Shown: in pieces, positions 16,413 to 26,000 of the stretch
Numbering within the stretch: the stretch's first letter is position 1
Layout of the letters: each line of letters starts with the position of its first letter
DNA from: UBA1952 sp965246765
GTDB taxonomy: Bacteria; Bacteroidota; Bacteroidia; Chitinophagales; Chitinophagaceae
Direction: 5' to 3'
NCBI GenBank assembly: GCA_965246765.1
Contig: CBDFFJ010000003.1
Span: 372,001-436,000 of the forward strand
Length of the DNA stretch: 64,000 bases
Made by a program: the position numbers and the translations under genes
Notes under the pieces: generated by a model
The model's database searches: none
The model's input: the letters and a program-made list of their open reading frames with translations, nothing else
Told to the model about the DNA's origin: nothing

Positions 16413-16452
16413 TGTCAAATTATCAAGTGTAAGGGCAGAAATCATTTGATGC

Positions 16453-16538
16453 TATTGAAAAATGAGCTTGGGTGGTGATAGCTGAATATTTCAATATTGC
16501 CGCGTAAATCCGTCTATTGAAAATCCTCCCTACATTTG
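16453..16538 (+). promoter_or_regulatory. Promoter and operator-like TATTGAAA array for the LexA-like gene
   Basis: The octamer TATTGAAA occurs at 16453-16460 and 16515-16522 in direct orientation and inverted (TTTCAATA) at 16489-16496, inside the palindrome AATATTTCAATATT. A full -7 match, TACATTTG, lies at 16531-16538, so the last copy overlaps the -33 region. This is the layout expected for autorepression by the next gene product. Confidence 0.45.
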
Positions 16539-16582
16539 ACATCATTAGCCGCGCCTCGCGGGCATTATTAAACGCAAATCCT

Positions 16583-17404
16583 ATGGAGCAGCCTGCAATC
16601 TATTGGTCCACAAACCTCCGGCACCTCCGCAACCGCAAGCGCTGGAGCCAGGATGAGCTGGCCGAAAGGCTGGGCATTACCCGCTCCAAACTCAATGCCC
16701 ACGAAAACGGAAAAACCGTAAACCCCACGGCAGAAGATCTAATAGCCTTCTCCGCCTTCTTCCGCATGAGCATTGACAGCCTCCTGAAGCTTGACCTCAG
16801 CAGGCTGTCTGAGCTGAAGCTCCGCGAACTGGAGAGTGGCAACGACCATTACGCCACGGGCAGCAAGATCCGTGTGCTGGCCACCACGGTTGACAGCGCA
16901 AACCGGGAGAACATTGAATATGTGCCCATTAAGGCGAAGGCCGGCTACCTGGCAGGCCATACAGACCCGGAATTTATCGCGGCCCTGCCTAAGTTTTCCA
17001 TGCCGCAGCTGCCGGGCGGGCATACCTACCGGATGTTTCCCACCAGCGGCCGTTCTATGTTGCCGATACCTGAAGGCAGCCTGATTATCACGGAGTACGT
17101 GCAGGACTGGACGGTTATAAAAGACGGCACGCTCTGCATCCTGATATTACGGAGCGCGGGCGCCGACTTTGTATTCAAAGAAGTGGTAAACCTGATAAAG
17201 ACCAGCCGCTCACTGATGCTGCAATCCCTCAACCACGAGGAATTCGCGCCTTACGAGGTGCCCGTCTCAGACGTGCTGGAGGTGTGGCGCTTTGTGAGTT
17301 ACGTGAGCAATGAAGTGCCTGCGGGCAACATCACGCTTGGCCAGATTGCGCAGAGCCTCAAAGACATCAAGGTAGATGTGGCGCGGCTGTCGGCGGTTGG
17401 CTAA
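16583..17404 (+). CDS. LexA-like transcriptional regulator, HTH_XRE plus S24 peptidase
   Basis: 273 residues from ATG 16583 (MEQPAIYWSTNLRHLR). Residues about 8-65 are an XRE helix-turn-helix. The C-terminal half is an S24 LexA/CI-type domain: cleavage bond A120-G121 in KAKAGYLAG, nucleophile S158 in SGRSML, base K199 in FVFKEVV. All catalytic parts are kept, so it is likely a self-cleaving repressor or a regulator of that fold, as in phage CI and SOS repressors. A longer TTG-initiated form from 16517 would overlap the promoter box and is rejected. Targets other than its own promoter cannot be seen. Confidence 0.88.
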   Translation: MEQPAIYWSTNLRHLRNRKRWSQDELAERLGITRSKLNAHENGKTVNPTAEDLIAFSAFFRMSIDSLLKLDLSRLSELKLRELESGNDHYATGSKIRVLATTVDSANRENIEYVPIKAKAGYLAGHTDPEFIAALPKFSMPQLPGGHTYRMFPTSGRSMLPIPEGSLIITEYVQDWTVIKDGTLCILILRSAGADFVFKEVVNLIKTSRSLMLQSLNHEEFAPYEVPVSDVLEVWRFVSYVSNEVPAGNITLGQIAQSLKDIKVDVARLSAVG

Positions 17405-17443
17405 AGTGTCTCAACTTGCAGGCGCTACTAAATCGTAAGCCTT

Positions 17444-18667
17444 ATCCAACTCCCGCTCCTCCTTGCGCGGCGGCTGCTGCGCCGTCAGAAGGGCACCTTT
17501 TCTGCCTTTATCATCCGCTTGGCGGTATGCGCCACCGCATTGAGCGTGGCCGTCATGATTATGGCGCTTGCCTTTATAGGCGGCTTCAAGACGGTGATCC
17601 GCGACAAGCTGTTTTCCTTCTGGGGCGAGGTGCTGATCGTTCCTTTTGATGCCAATAGCAATGATATTGTCTCCGCTCAGCCCATCGGTTTTGACGCGCA
17701 GCTTGCGGGGCAGATCAGAGGCATGGCCGGCGTGAGGCATGTTTATCCCTTTGTGCTGCGCCCCGGCATTCTCCAGAGCAGCGGCGAGATGGAAGGCATC
17801 CGTCTGAAGGGCCTCACGGCGGGGCAGGCATTTCCGCCGGGCATCACCTTTACCGGCAGCCCTATTTCATTCTCCGACTCCGGCTATGCGCAGCAGGTCA
17901 TCCTTTCCCGTACAACGGCTTCCCGGCTGGCCGTGCGCGCCGGCGATGACCTTCGCCTGTACTTCATTACAGCAGGCACGCCCCGCATCCGCAAGCTGAA
18001 GGTGGCAGGCATCTACCACACAGGCATGGACGAGGTGGACCGGCAGTTCGCCATTTGCGATGCCCGCCTGCTGCAGCGGCTGGCCGGCTGGGCGCCCGAT
18101 GAGTACAGCGGCTACCAGGTAGAGCTTGCAGACAATCGCCTGGCCGATACGATGGCCGCGCAGATTTACGAGCGATACGTAACGCCGCCCATGAATGCGC
18201 AAAGCGTCACACAGGTATATGAGGGCGTATTTTCCTGGCTCGGCACGCAGGATACGAACGGCCGCATCCTGCTCATCATTGTCGGCATCGTGGCCCTGAT
18301 CAACCTGGCATCAGCCATGCTCATCCTGATGGTGGATCGTGCGGTGATGATAGGACTGCTCAAAACCCTGGGCATGGCGCCGGGCAGTCTCTGGCTGCTC
18401 TTTCTTTGCGTAGCCGGCCTTATCGGGGGGGCAGGCATTTTTCTTGGAAACGTTTTGGGCCTCGGGATTTGTCTGGCGCAGCAGCGCTTCCGGTTTATTC
18501 ACCTGCCCGAAGAAACCTACAATATGAGCACGGTGCCGGTGCGCATCGTGCCGGCGCATATACTGCTGCTGGATCTGAGTACGCTACTGCTTTGCATTGC
18601 CTGCGCCCTCCTGCCGCTGTTGTACATTCGCCGCATACAGCCGGCGCGCGTGCTGCAGTTTCAATAA
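17444..18667 (+). CDS. ABC transporter permease, FtsX/LolCE type
   Basis: About 407 residues. An N-terminal membrane segment (about 24-46) is followed by a large periplasmic MacB-PCD-like domain, then three membrane segments in an FtsX domain (about 270-400). Family members work with a LolD-type ATPase in lipoprotein release or export; no ATPase gene is adjacent. The start is odd. The frame opens after TAA at 17429; no ATG, GTG or TTG occurs before the first membrane segment. Family alignment from memory (M-x-LPLxIARR) places the start at ATC 17444 (QLPLLLARRLL). The first ordinary alternative, TTG 17519, would cut the first membrane segment. Confidence 0.82.
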   Translation: MQLPLLLARRLLRRQKGTFSAFIIRLAVCATALSVAVMIMALAFIGGFKTVIRDKLFSFWGEVLIVPFDANSNDIVSAQPIGFDAQLAGQIRGMAGVRHVYPFVLRPGILQSSGEMEGIRLKGLTAGQAFPPGITFTGSPISFSDSGYAQQVILSRTTASRLAVRAGDDLRLYFITAGTPRIRKLKVAGIYHTGMDEVDRQFAICDARLLQRLAGWAPDEYSGYQVELADNRLADTMAAQIYERYVTPPMNAQSVTQVYEGVFSWLGTQDTNGRILLIIVGIVALINLASAMLILMVDRAVMIGLLKTLGMAPGSLWLLFLCVAGLIGGAGIFLGNVLGLGICLAQQRFRFIHLPEETYNMSTVPVRIVPAHILLLDLSTLLLCIACALLPLLYIRRIQPARVLQFQ

Positions 18668-18744
18668 ATTTAAAGGGCTGCTAATGCGCCCCTGAGCTCC
18701 GGCTTTTTTGCGGATGTTTGCTTATCGCCGGCTGAAGATTTTCT

Positions 18745-19701
18745 GTGACCGAGAAAGAGCTATTTACCGCCATTTGCCGCAAGGCGCCCGCCATGATTCC
18801 GCTTTTTGCGCAATGCTGGTGGCTGGATGCCGTGTGCGACGACACCGGCGACTGGGATGTGGTGCTGACTATGAAGGGCGACCAGCTAACAGGCGTATGG
18901 CCCTACGTGCGCAGCGAGCGGGTGGGCATCTCCATGATGCGCAATCCGCGGCTGACGCCCTACCTCGGCCCCATTGTGTTCTATCCCTCAGACATCAAAG
19001 GCAGCAAGCGGGATTCCTACGAGTATGATGTTAGCGAGCAGCTGTTGGATTCGCTGCCTGATGCGGACGTGTGGCGCCTGTCGCTGCCGCCGGGCTATAA
19101 GCAGGCCGGCCTTTTCCGCCGCTTCGGCCTGAAGTCTGACGTGCAGCAGACCTTCCTGCTATCGCTTCAGGACGATGAAGATGTGATTTTCGGCTCCTTT
19201 AAAGAGCCTTTGCGCCGCAACATCCGCGCAGCGGAAAAAGAAATCAGGATCGTGGAAGACCCGGCGCAGCTCCATGCGCTTTTTGACTTCCAGAAGGCAA
19301 CGCTGGAGGAGAAGCGCGTCCGCCAGGCTTACACCGAAGAGCATATGCAGCAGCTAATGAACGGCTGTGTGGAAAACGGCTCCGGCACCCTCTATCTGGC
19401 GTATGAGGATGGCCAGCTGCAGGCTGCTATCTGGAATGCCTGGGACGCGGAGCGCAGCTATTACCTGATGGGCGGCAAGAATCCCGACAGCGATAATTAC
19501 CGGGCAATGAGCGCTTTGCTCTGGCACTGCATCCGCGAGGCCAGGCGCCGCGGCAACCGCGTTTTTGACTTTGAGGGAAGCATGGACGGCGGTGTAGAGC
19601 GGTTCTTCCGCGCATTCGGCGGGCGGCGGGAACTGTACTTGGTGCTCCGACGCGACGGGCACTGGCTGTGGCGGCTTCTGGGGGCGCTGCGGCTCCGGTA
19701 G
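18745..19701 (+). CDS. FemAB/GNAT-like acyltransferase
   Basis: 318 residues starting at GTG 18745, with a stop codon just upstream in frame. The sequence has the two-lobed pattern of FemAB-like and BioF2-like acetyltransferases: residues about 1-130 contain a degenerate first lobe (YLGPIVFYPSD), and about 150-300 a second GNAT lobe (PLRRNIRAAEKEIRI, then NYRAMSALLWHCIREA and FDFEGSMDGGVERFFRAFGG). Relatives include lipid II aminoacyl transferases and extracellular-polysaccharide modifying enzymes; the substrate is unknown. Flanked by the permease and tamB. Confidence 0.82.
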   Translation: MTEKELFTAICRKAPAMIPLFAQCWWLDAVCDDTGDWDVVLTMKGDQLTGVWPYVRSERVGISMMRNPRLTPYLGPIVFYPSDIKGSKRDSYEYDVSEQLLDSLPDADVWRLSLPPGYKQAGLFRRFGLKSDVQQTFLLSLQDDEDVIFGSFKEPLRRNIRAAEKEIRIVEDPAQLHALFDFQKATLEEKRVRQAYTEEHMQQLMNGCVENGSGTLYLAYEDGQLQAAIWNAWDAERSYYLMGGKNPDSDNYRAMSALLWHCIREARRRGNRVFDFEGSMDGGVERFFRAFGGRRELYLVLRRDGHWLWRLLGALRLR

Positions 19702-19758
19702 CGCGCGGCAGGCCGTTAAATTCACATGTAGCACAGAACTACCCGGGATCAAAGGGAT

Positions 19759-19766
19759 TATTTTTG
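19759..19766 (+). promoter_or_regulatory. Putative -7 box for tamB
   Basis: TATTTTTG matches TAnnTTTG fully and lies 22 nt before the proposed CTG start. Confidence 0.45.
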
Positions 19767-19788
19767 TTGCTATTCAAGCCCTTCCCTC

Positions 19789-22700
19789 CTGAAACGTTTT
19801 CTACGCATTCTACGCAACACCCTGCTCGTCCTTATCGGGCTGGTGACGCTTGCCGTGCTCCTGGTGAACGTTACAGGCGTACAGAACTGGCTGGCCCGCC
19901 GCGCCGTTGCCATGCTCGCTGAAAAGCTGCACACCCGGGTTTCGCTGAAGCATGTGCGTATTGACTTTGCCAACCGGCTGTTGCTGCAAGGCCTTTATAT
20001 TGGAGACCGGCATGGTGATACACTCCTTTACGCCGGAGAAGCCGAGCTGAAGGCCAGCGACTGGTTTTATCTGAAAAAGGACGCGCCGGTAATCACTTAT
20101 CTGGGCCTGCACCACACCTACGTCCATCTTATCCGTCCGGGTACAAGCAAGGACTGGAACTACCAGTTTGTAATAGACGCATTTAACACCGGCGCCAGGG
20201 ACACAAGCAAGTCGCAAAACGAGTTTGAGCTGGATTTGAAGCACCTGGATATGGAGGACGTTCGTTTTCACTCCGACGACGCCTGGACGGGCGACGATAT
20301 GGATATTGACGTCGGCAGCCTGGCGCTGGATGGCAAGGAGCTGGACCTTAAAAAACGGGTTATAGACCTGGATCGCATCCGCATTACCGGCACCAGGGTG
20401 GCTATGCGCAGCTACGAAGGCGGCAAGCCAAAAGGGCCACGCAAGGCAGTCATCTCAATGATTGACACTACTGCGTTTAATCCCGGCGGCTGGGTGGTGC
20501 GCGTGCGCGATTTTGTTCTGGACGGCTGCGCCTACAGCTACATTTCCTCTGCGAAGCCCGCGCCGAAAAAGGAATTTGATCCGGAGCACCTCATCGTCAC
20601 GGGCGCCGACCTTGTGGCGCACGACCTGCGTATATCCGGCGATACTTTGCGGGCGCGCCTGGATCACATGGAAGGCAAAGAGCGTTGCGGATTGCTGCTG
20701 CGTGAGTTGAAAGGCGAGGTGACGGTCTCGCCCAATGCGTCCGTCATTGATAACATGACGTTGAAGACCGACAAGAGTGTTGTCACCCATCGTTATGCAA
20801 TGCATTATGAGCGGTTTCCTGATTTTACAGACTACATCGCCAAAGTGCACATGGAGGCAGATATACAGGATGCTGTGGTTGACCCGCAGGACGTCGCTTA
20901 TTTTGCGCCCGTCTTCCTGGAATATTTCCCGGCAATGATGCGCATCAGCGGACGCTTTGACGGCACGGTGGCCGACTTTCATATGAAGGGCGCGCGTTAC
21001 AGCGATCCCGGCTCTAAGGTGGGCGGCGATATTGCCATGAAGGGCCTGCCTGACATTTATAAAACGCAGATCGCCTTTACCAACGGCTCCGTGCATACGT
21101 CCGGCAAAGAGATTTTCCGATTTGCTCCGGTGCTGCGCGGCAATGCCGGCCTTGACTTTGGCCGCCTTAGCGACATTCAATACAATGGTTCCTTTACCGG
21201 CTACATAGACAATTTCGCGGCGGACGGCACGATGCGTACAAACCTCGGCGTCCTCGTTGCACACTCGCGGCTCGCGATTCCCCTTTTTGATACGCGGCAC
21301 GCCACATACAGCAGCGACATCACAGCGACCGATTTTCAGCTCGGGCAGCTGCTGCATCAGCCTATGCTTGGCGCTGTCAGCTTCAAAGGGACTGTGTCGG
21401 GCTCTTCTTTTGAAACAGACCGCGCGGCCGTTCGGGTCAATGCGTTCATTAATAAGCTGGGCCTTTATGGTTACAACTACAGCAACATCTCGGCAGACGG
21501 CGTGCTGGGCGGTAAAAAATTTGACGGAAAAATACTGGTGGATGATCCCAACCTCGCCCTCTCTTTTGACGGAAGCGCGGACCTCAGCGGCAAAGAGCCG
21601 GTCATCCGCGCCACCGCGCATCTGCTTCAAACCAATCTGCAGGCGCTGCATCTCACACCGGATCTGATAGAAGGCTCTGCTGACTTTGACATTGACGCAA
21701 AAGGCAATTCCTTAGATGACTTCCTCGGGACTGCCTTGCTCAATAACGTAAACGTGCGGCGAAACGGTCACCGCCTGGATATAGACTCCATCCGGATGGA
21801 ATCTGCCCCTGGCAAGGAAGGCGGTAAGCTTCTGCTGATAGAGAGCAATGACTTTTCCGCCATTGTGGAAGGGAAGTATAAGCTCTCGCAGCTTGGCTAT
21901 TCCGTGCAATATTTTGTGGGCCAATACCTGCCATCCTACATTCCGCCGCCGAAAGGAGCGGCTCCGGATCAGAATCTGACGTTTACCCTTACAACGAAGC
22001 GGATTGATTCGCTGCTGCTAGTGCTTGCGCCGGCCATAAAAGGTTTTAATGATGCCAGCGTATCCGGCGCGCTCAATACCGGCCTGCAGCAGCTTACCCT
22101 GAATGCCAAAGTGCCTTACGGCGCCATCGGCAATGTGCGCATCGCGGGTCTTACGCTGAAAGGCGACGGAGACTTCAGCCGCATGAAGCTTTCCGGCGAT
22201 GCCGCTGATGTAGTGGTAGGCGATTCCCTGCTCCGGCTTTCCGTGAATCTGGCCACAACAGTTGCTAATGATTCGGTGGGCTTCAACATCACCACTTCGT
22301 CGCCGGGCGCCTACGGAACGGCAACCCTCAACGGCGCTGCTCTTGCGCGTGGTGATTCTATTCTGCTAACGATGGCGCCTTCTGAGTTTTTCCTTAATCA
22401 GAGCCGCTGGGAAGTGGCCGGCGGCAGCCAGATCGTCTATCGTCCCGACTACCTCGCTGTCAGAAATCTCTCGCTCCATTCCGGTCTTCAGCAAATTAGT
22501 ATTGAGTCTGAAGACGAGGCGGCACAGCAAGTGATGACAGTCAGCGCGGCGAATCTGGACCTGGCTCAGCTCAGCGGCCTGGCAAAGCTCAACGGCTTTC
22601 AGCCGGATGGTCGTATAAACGGAACCATTCGCATTACAGATCTGTTTCGCACACCGTCTGCCGCTGCCTCCCTCCGTGCGTCGGGAGTAAAGCTGGGCAC

Positions 22701-24603
22701 CGATACCATTGGAGAAATAGTAGTTGTCGGCGCATACAACGGGCAAAAAAAGATTGTCGTGCTTGAGAAAGGCAGCGGCATATTCCGGGGGGCATCTTCC
22801 ATCACTACCGACGGCACCGTATCCTTTGACAGCACCAGCAACCAGCATCTGAACGGCATCATTGCGCTGAACGGAGCGCCGCTTTCCTGGCTCGGACCGG
22901 TATTGTCGGGATATGTGAGCAAGCTGAGCGGCGTTGCAAATGGCCGCATAAAGGTGAGTGGCACAGGCAGGGCACCGGATGTGGATGGCAGTATCAGCCT
23001 TGAGAATGCCGCGCTTCGTGTGGACTATCTGGGCACGTATTACACCATACCATCCGCGACCATCGGGCTGACGAATACGGAGATTTTGTTCAATGCCATT
23101 CCGGTACGTGACGTGTATGACAATAAAGCCGTGCTAAGCGGTAAGATCACACATGAACGCTTCCGGGACTTCCGGCTTGGGCTGAATATGAAGAGCGACG
23201 AGTTTGAGGTTCTTAATCTACAGGACTATGAAAATAGCCTCTTCTACGGACACCTCATTGCCAAGGTAAAATCGCTTTCCGTGAGCGGGCCGATTGACGA
23301 TGTGCGGATGAACATTTTCGCGGAGCCCGCAGACATCTCGCACCTCTACCTGCCCATCGCGACCGGCGGAGACATTGGTACCTACACGTACGTTTCGTTT
23401 AAAAAATACGGCGAGGATCAGACCATTGCAACAGGCCCCACCAGCAAGCTGACCATCAATATAGACGCCGTGATCAACCCCCTGGCTGAAATAACCCTCA
23501 TTTTGGACCCGACCACCGGCGATGCCATTAACGCGCGGGGCACCGGGAACCTGCGCCTGGAAGTGCCCGCCGGAGGCGACCTGCGGATGTATGGCAACTT
23601 CAATATTGACGAAGGCGATTACACCTTCACCTTCCGTCAGCTTTTCTTTAAGCGGCAGTTCAGCCTTGCCTCGGGTAGCAGCGTGCACTTCAGCGGGCCA
23701 ATCGCGCAGACTACTATGGATGTGCAGGCCACCTACCGCACACGCGCGAGCCTGTATGACCTGCTGAGTGAGCAGGAGAAAAACGGATCTTTTATACCGG
23801 CTAATGAAATGGCCGACATCAAGCGACAGCAGGACGTGGATGTGCTGCTGACAATGCGCAGAAACATCCTGCATCCGGACATTACGTTCAAGCTCGGTCT
23901 GCCGGAGAAACGTTCTGTCGGCACTTACGCTTATACCAAGTTTGAGCGTCTGAATGCCAACGAGCGCGATCTGTTTAATCAGGTGGCTTCTCTATTGCTG
24001 ATCGGTTACTTTATTCCACCGGAAGGACTTGGCGGCGGCACTGCGGTAGCCGGAGCGGTGAATAACCTGAGCGAGGTATTGAGCACAAATACGAGCGCCC
24101 AGCTGACTAACATCGTGAATAAGCTGCTTGGCGACCCGAAGCTGTCGGTTGACCTGAAGTACAAGAATTACAATGTGTCGGACAATTCACTTGGCGGCCC
24201 GCTTAATCGCAATGAGGTGAAGCTCGGCCTTCGCAAAAATCTGCTCAATGACCGGCTGGTGCTGGAGGTAGGCAGCTCGTATGATTGGGGACGGCCCGTG
24301 AATACTTCAACCACATCTTCCAACTTCAACCTGCTGAACGACTTCCGCATACAGCTATTGCTCAGCAAGGATGGCCGGCTTCGCCTGAACGGTTTCCGGA
24401 CTACCGACTATGACGTACTGACCACCACAAACGGCGGCAATATCACCCGCTCGGGCATCGGCCTTTCCTGGCGTAAGACTTTTGATTCCTTTACAGAATT
24501 CCTGCATTCCTCAAAGTATTACGCGCGCGAACAGAAGCGGGCCCTGGAAGAGCAGCAGAAGGTGGATAGTACAACGATCAGGAAGACGATCGGCACGGAA
24601 TAA
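19789..24603 (+). CDS. Translocation and assembly module protein TamB (DUF490)
   Basis: About 1604 residues. One N-terminal membrane anchor is followed by a very long beta-rich AsmA/TamB-like body and the conserved C-terminal TamB domain (about 1150-1560, with NPLAEITLILDPTTGDAIN and GDLRMYGNFNIDEGDYTF). TamB-like proteins bridge inner and outer membranes and move lipids or help assemble outer-membrane proteins. The N-terminus needs a CTG start at 19789 (KRFLRILRN then LLVLIGLVTLAVLLV). The ordinary alternative GTG 19843 removes the basic residues and half of the membrane segment. Two bases of sequence error could also explain this. The gene ends directly against the convergent glycosyltransferase. 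Confidence 0.9.
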   Translation: MKRFLRILRNTLLVLIGLVTLAVLLVNVTGVQNWLARRAVAMLAEKLHTRVSLKHVRIDFANRLLLQGLYIGDRHGDTLLYAGEAELKASDWFYLKKDAPVITYLGLHHTYVHLIRPGTSKDWNYQFVIDAFNTGARDTSKSQNEFELDLKHLDMEDVRFHSDDAWTGDDMDIDVGSLALDGKELDLKKRVIDLDRIRITGTRVAMRSYEGGKPKGPRKAVISMIDTTAFNPGGWVVRVRDFVLDGCAYSYISSAKPAPKKEFDPEHLIVTGADLVAHDLRISGDTLRARLDHMEGKERCGLLLRELKGEVTVSPNASVIDNMTLKTDKSVVTHRYAMHYERFPDFTDYIAKVHMEADIQDAVVDPQDVAYFAPVFLEYFPAMMRISGRFDGTVADFHMKGARYSDPGSKVGGDIAMKGLPDIYKTQIAFTNGSVHTSGKEIFRFAPVLRGNAGLDFGRLSDIQYNGSFTGYIDNFAADGTMRTNLGVLVAHSRLAIPLFDTRHATYSSDITATDFQLGQLLHQPMLGAVSFKGTVSGSSFETDRAAVRVNAFINKLGLYGYNYSNISADGVLGGKKFDGKILVDDPNLALSFDGSADLSGKEPVIRATAHLLQTNLQALHLTPDLIEGSADFDIDAKGNSLDDFLGTALLNNVNVRRNGHRLDIDSIRMESAPGKEGGKLLLIESNDFSAIVEGKYKLSQLGYSVQYFVGQYLPSYIPPPKGAAPDQNLTFTLTTKRIDSLLLVLAPAIKGFNDASVSGALNTGLQQLTLNAKVPYGAIGNVRIAGLTLKGDGDFSRMKLSGDAADVVVGDSLLRLSVNLATTVANDSVGFNITTSSPGAYGTATLNGAALARGDSILLTMAPSEFFLNQSRWEVAGGSQIVYRPDYLAVRNLSLHSGLQQISIESEDEAAQQVMTVSAANLDLAQLSGLAKLNGFQPDGRINGTIRITDLFRTPSAAASLRASGVKLGTDTIGEIVVVGAYNGQKKIVVLEKGSGIFRGASSITTDGTVSFDSTSNQHLNGIIALNGAPLSWLGPVLSGYVSKLSGVANGRIKVSGTGRAPDVDGSISLENAALRVDYLGTYYTIPSATIGLTNTEILFNAIPVRDVYDNKAVLSGKITHERFRDFRLGLNMKSDEFEVLNLQDYENSLFYGHLIAKVKSLSVSGPIDDVRMNIFAEPADISHLYLPIATGGDIGTYTYVSFKKYGEDQTIATGPTSKLTINIDAVINPLAEITLILDPTTGDAINARGTGNLRLEVPAGGDLRMYGNFNIDEGDYTFTFRQLFFKRQFSLASGSSVHFSGPIAQTTMDVQATYRTRASLYDLLSEQEKNGSFIPANEMADIKRQQDVDVLLTMRRNILHPDITFKLGLPEKRSVGTYAYTKFERLNANERDLFNQVASLLLIGYFIPPEGLGGGTAVAGAVNNLSEVLSTNTSAQLTNIVNKLLGDPKLSVDLKYKNYNVSDNSLGGPLNRNEVKLGLRKNLLNDRLVLEVGSSYDWGRPVNTSTTSSNFNLLNDFRIQLLLSKDGRLRLNGFRTTDYDVLTTTNGGNITRSGIGLSWRKTFDSFTEFLHSSKYYAREQKRALEEQQKVDSTTIRKTIGTE

Positions 24604-25788
24604 TCAGGAGGCGATCTCCTTAAAATAGCTTTCCAGCCGATCGGTAATGGCGTCCCAGCCGAAGCGCTGCCTGATTACTTTCATGCCCAGCGTACCCGTT
24701 TGCCGGCGAAGATGTTCGCTGTCCAGCAGCGCGATGACGGACCGGGCGAAAGCCTCTGGGCTTGTCTGCATGAACGCGCCGGCTCCCTGCTCAATGCCAA
24801 GACCGGCAAAGCCGATGTTGGAGCAAACAACCGGGATGCCCATTGCCATTGCTTCCAGCACCTTGTTTTGCGTGCCGGCGCCAAATCGCAGCGGCGCTAC
24901 GACGACGCTTGCCTCGTTATATTTTGCGGCAATATCTTCCACAAATCCGGTCACTTCCACGCCATTGCCCACGAGTTCCCGCACTGCATCTACGGGCCGC
25001 TGCCCGGCGATGACGAGGCGTACATCCGGCCTTTGCCGGCTAATAAGCGGCAAAATCTCCGAACAGAAATAGCCCACAGCATCCACATTCGGCGCATAGT
25101 CCATATTGCCGGTAAAAAGCAAGGTGTGGCTGTGGCTGTAATCGTGCGCTCTTGGATAAAATGTGTCTAAATCCACGCCGTTCGGCAAGAGCCTGAGATT
25201 GGTAGCGCCATGTGCCTGCCGCAGGTATTGCAGGTCTTCGTCCGAGCAAACCAACGCCAGGTCGTATTGCCTGATCACCGGCTCGTAGCGCAGCACGCGC
25301 GACCCTTCTATAGTCTCAAATGTCTTTTGAAGAAAGCCTTTGTCCACAGCCTTCCTGCGCTGCCAGTAAAGCGAAAATGCGTCCGGCAAGTCTAAAATGC
25401 GCGGGATATTTGCGTGCCCCGCCAGATAAGGCGCCATTCTGAGGTGCTGCACGTGTACCGCGTCATAGGTGTTGGCGTTCAAAACTTCCGCCAGCTTCCG
25501 GCGCATAGAGGCATCCTGAAAGTAGAGTACCTGCACCGGCTTGCTGTCCCATACGGCAGCCATACAGTTGGCGGCGGACTTCCAGGATGGAAGCGGCAGG
25601 AGATGGATTTCTTTGAAAATCTCTTCCAGTTTTTCCCGGGCAGCAAAGTCTTCCTCGCTCTGCGCGAAGGTCAGCAGATGCAACTCATGCCCTTTGGTTG
25701 CAAGCCGCTTTGCAAGGTGATAAATCTTCAGCTTATCGCCGCGGTATGGCGGGTAGGGCGTGCGGTTGGCGAGGAAAAGGAGCTTCAA
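24604..25788 (-). CDS. Glycosyltransferase, TIGR03087-like sugar transferase
   Basis: 394 residues, GT-B fold. The N-terminus LFLANRTPYPPYRGDKLKIYHL is the hallmark of the TIGR03087 group, first defined near exosortase/exopolysaccharide loci. The C-terminal donor-binding part shows the usual E-x7-E region (GTQNKVLEAMAMGIPVV). The start is TTG 25788, which falls 16 bp after the stop of the small gene at 25805; the longer ATG form would overlap that gene. It belongs to a locus of four glycosyltransferases (24604-31512), likely making a cell-surface glycan. Sugar and acceptor are unknown. Confidence 0.86.
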   Translation of the reverse strand: MKLLFLANRTPYPPYRGDKLKIYHLAKRLATKGHELHLLTFAQSEEDFAAREKLEEIFKEIHLLPLPSWKSAANCMAAVWDSKPVQVLYFQDASMRRKLAEVLNANTYDAVHVQHLRMAPYLAGHANIPRILDLPDAFSLYWQRRKAVDKGFLQKTFETIEGSRVLRYEPVIRQYDLALVCSDEDLQYLRQAHGATNLRLLPNGVDLDTFYPRAHDYSHSHTLLFTGNMDYAPNVDAVGYFCSEILPLISRQRPDVRLVIAGQRPVDAVRELVGNGVEVTGFVEDIAAKYNEASVVVAPLRFGAGTQNKVLEAMAMGIPVVCSNIGFAGLGIEQGAGAFMQTSPEAFARSVIALLDSEHLRRQTGTLGMKVIRQRFGWDAITDRLESYFKEIAS

Positions 25789-25804
25789 ATTTCGTCGAGT
25801 CCGT

Positions 25805-25990
25805 CTAAGGTTTTCTAAGCATAACCCAAATTGCCGCAAACGCACAACCAACAATTGCAAGTGTTTGCCAAGAAAATGTAATGGTTAGGCTTCTAATACC
25901 AATAAATTGCTTGGAGCTATTCGCATAATTAAGTGCTGACCAACCTAAGTGCAAACCAGCTACCACTAAGAGCAGATCTCTAAACCGCAT
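25805..25990 (-). CDS. Small two-pass membrane protein
   Basis: 61 residues, ATG to TAG. Two hydrophobic segments (LLLVVAGLHLGWSAL and TLAIVGCAFAAIWVML) are joined by a short polar loop. It sits in a tight minus-strand run, 10 bp after ribBA and 16 bp before the glycosyltransferase, which supports it being real. Not recognised. Confidence 0.7.
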   Translation of the reverse strand: MRFRDLLLVVAGLHLGWSALNYANSSKQFIGIRSLTITFSWQTLAIVGCAFAAIWVMLRKP

Positions 25991-26000
25991 TCCTGGGTAT

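Noticed and set aside
20455..21651. 398-codon minus-strand ORF
   Set aside because: Antisense to tamB with low-complexity mirrored codons.
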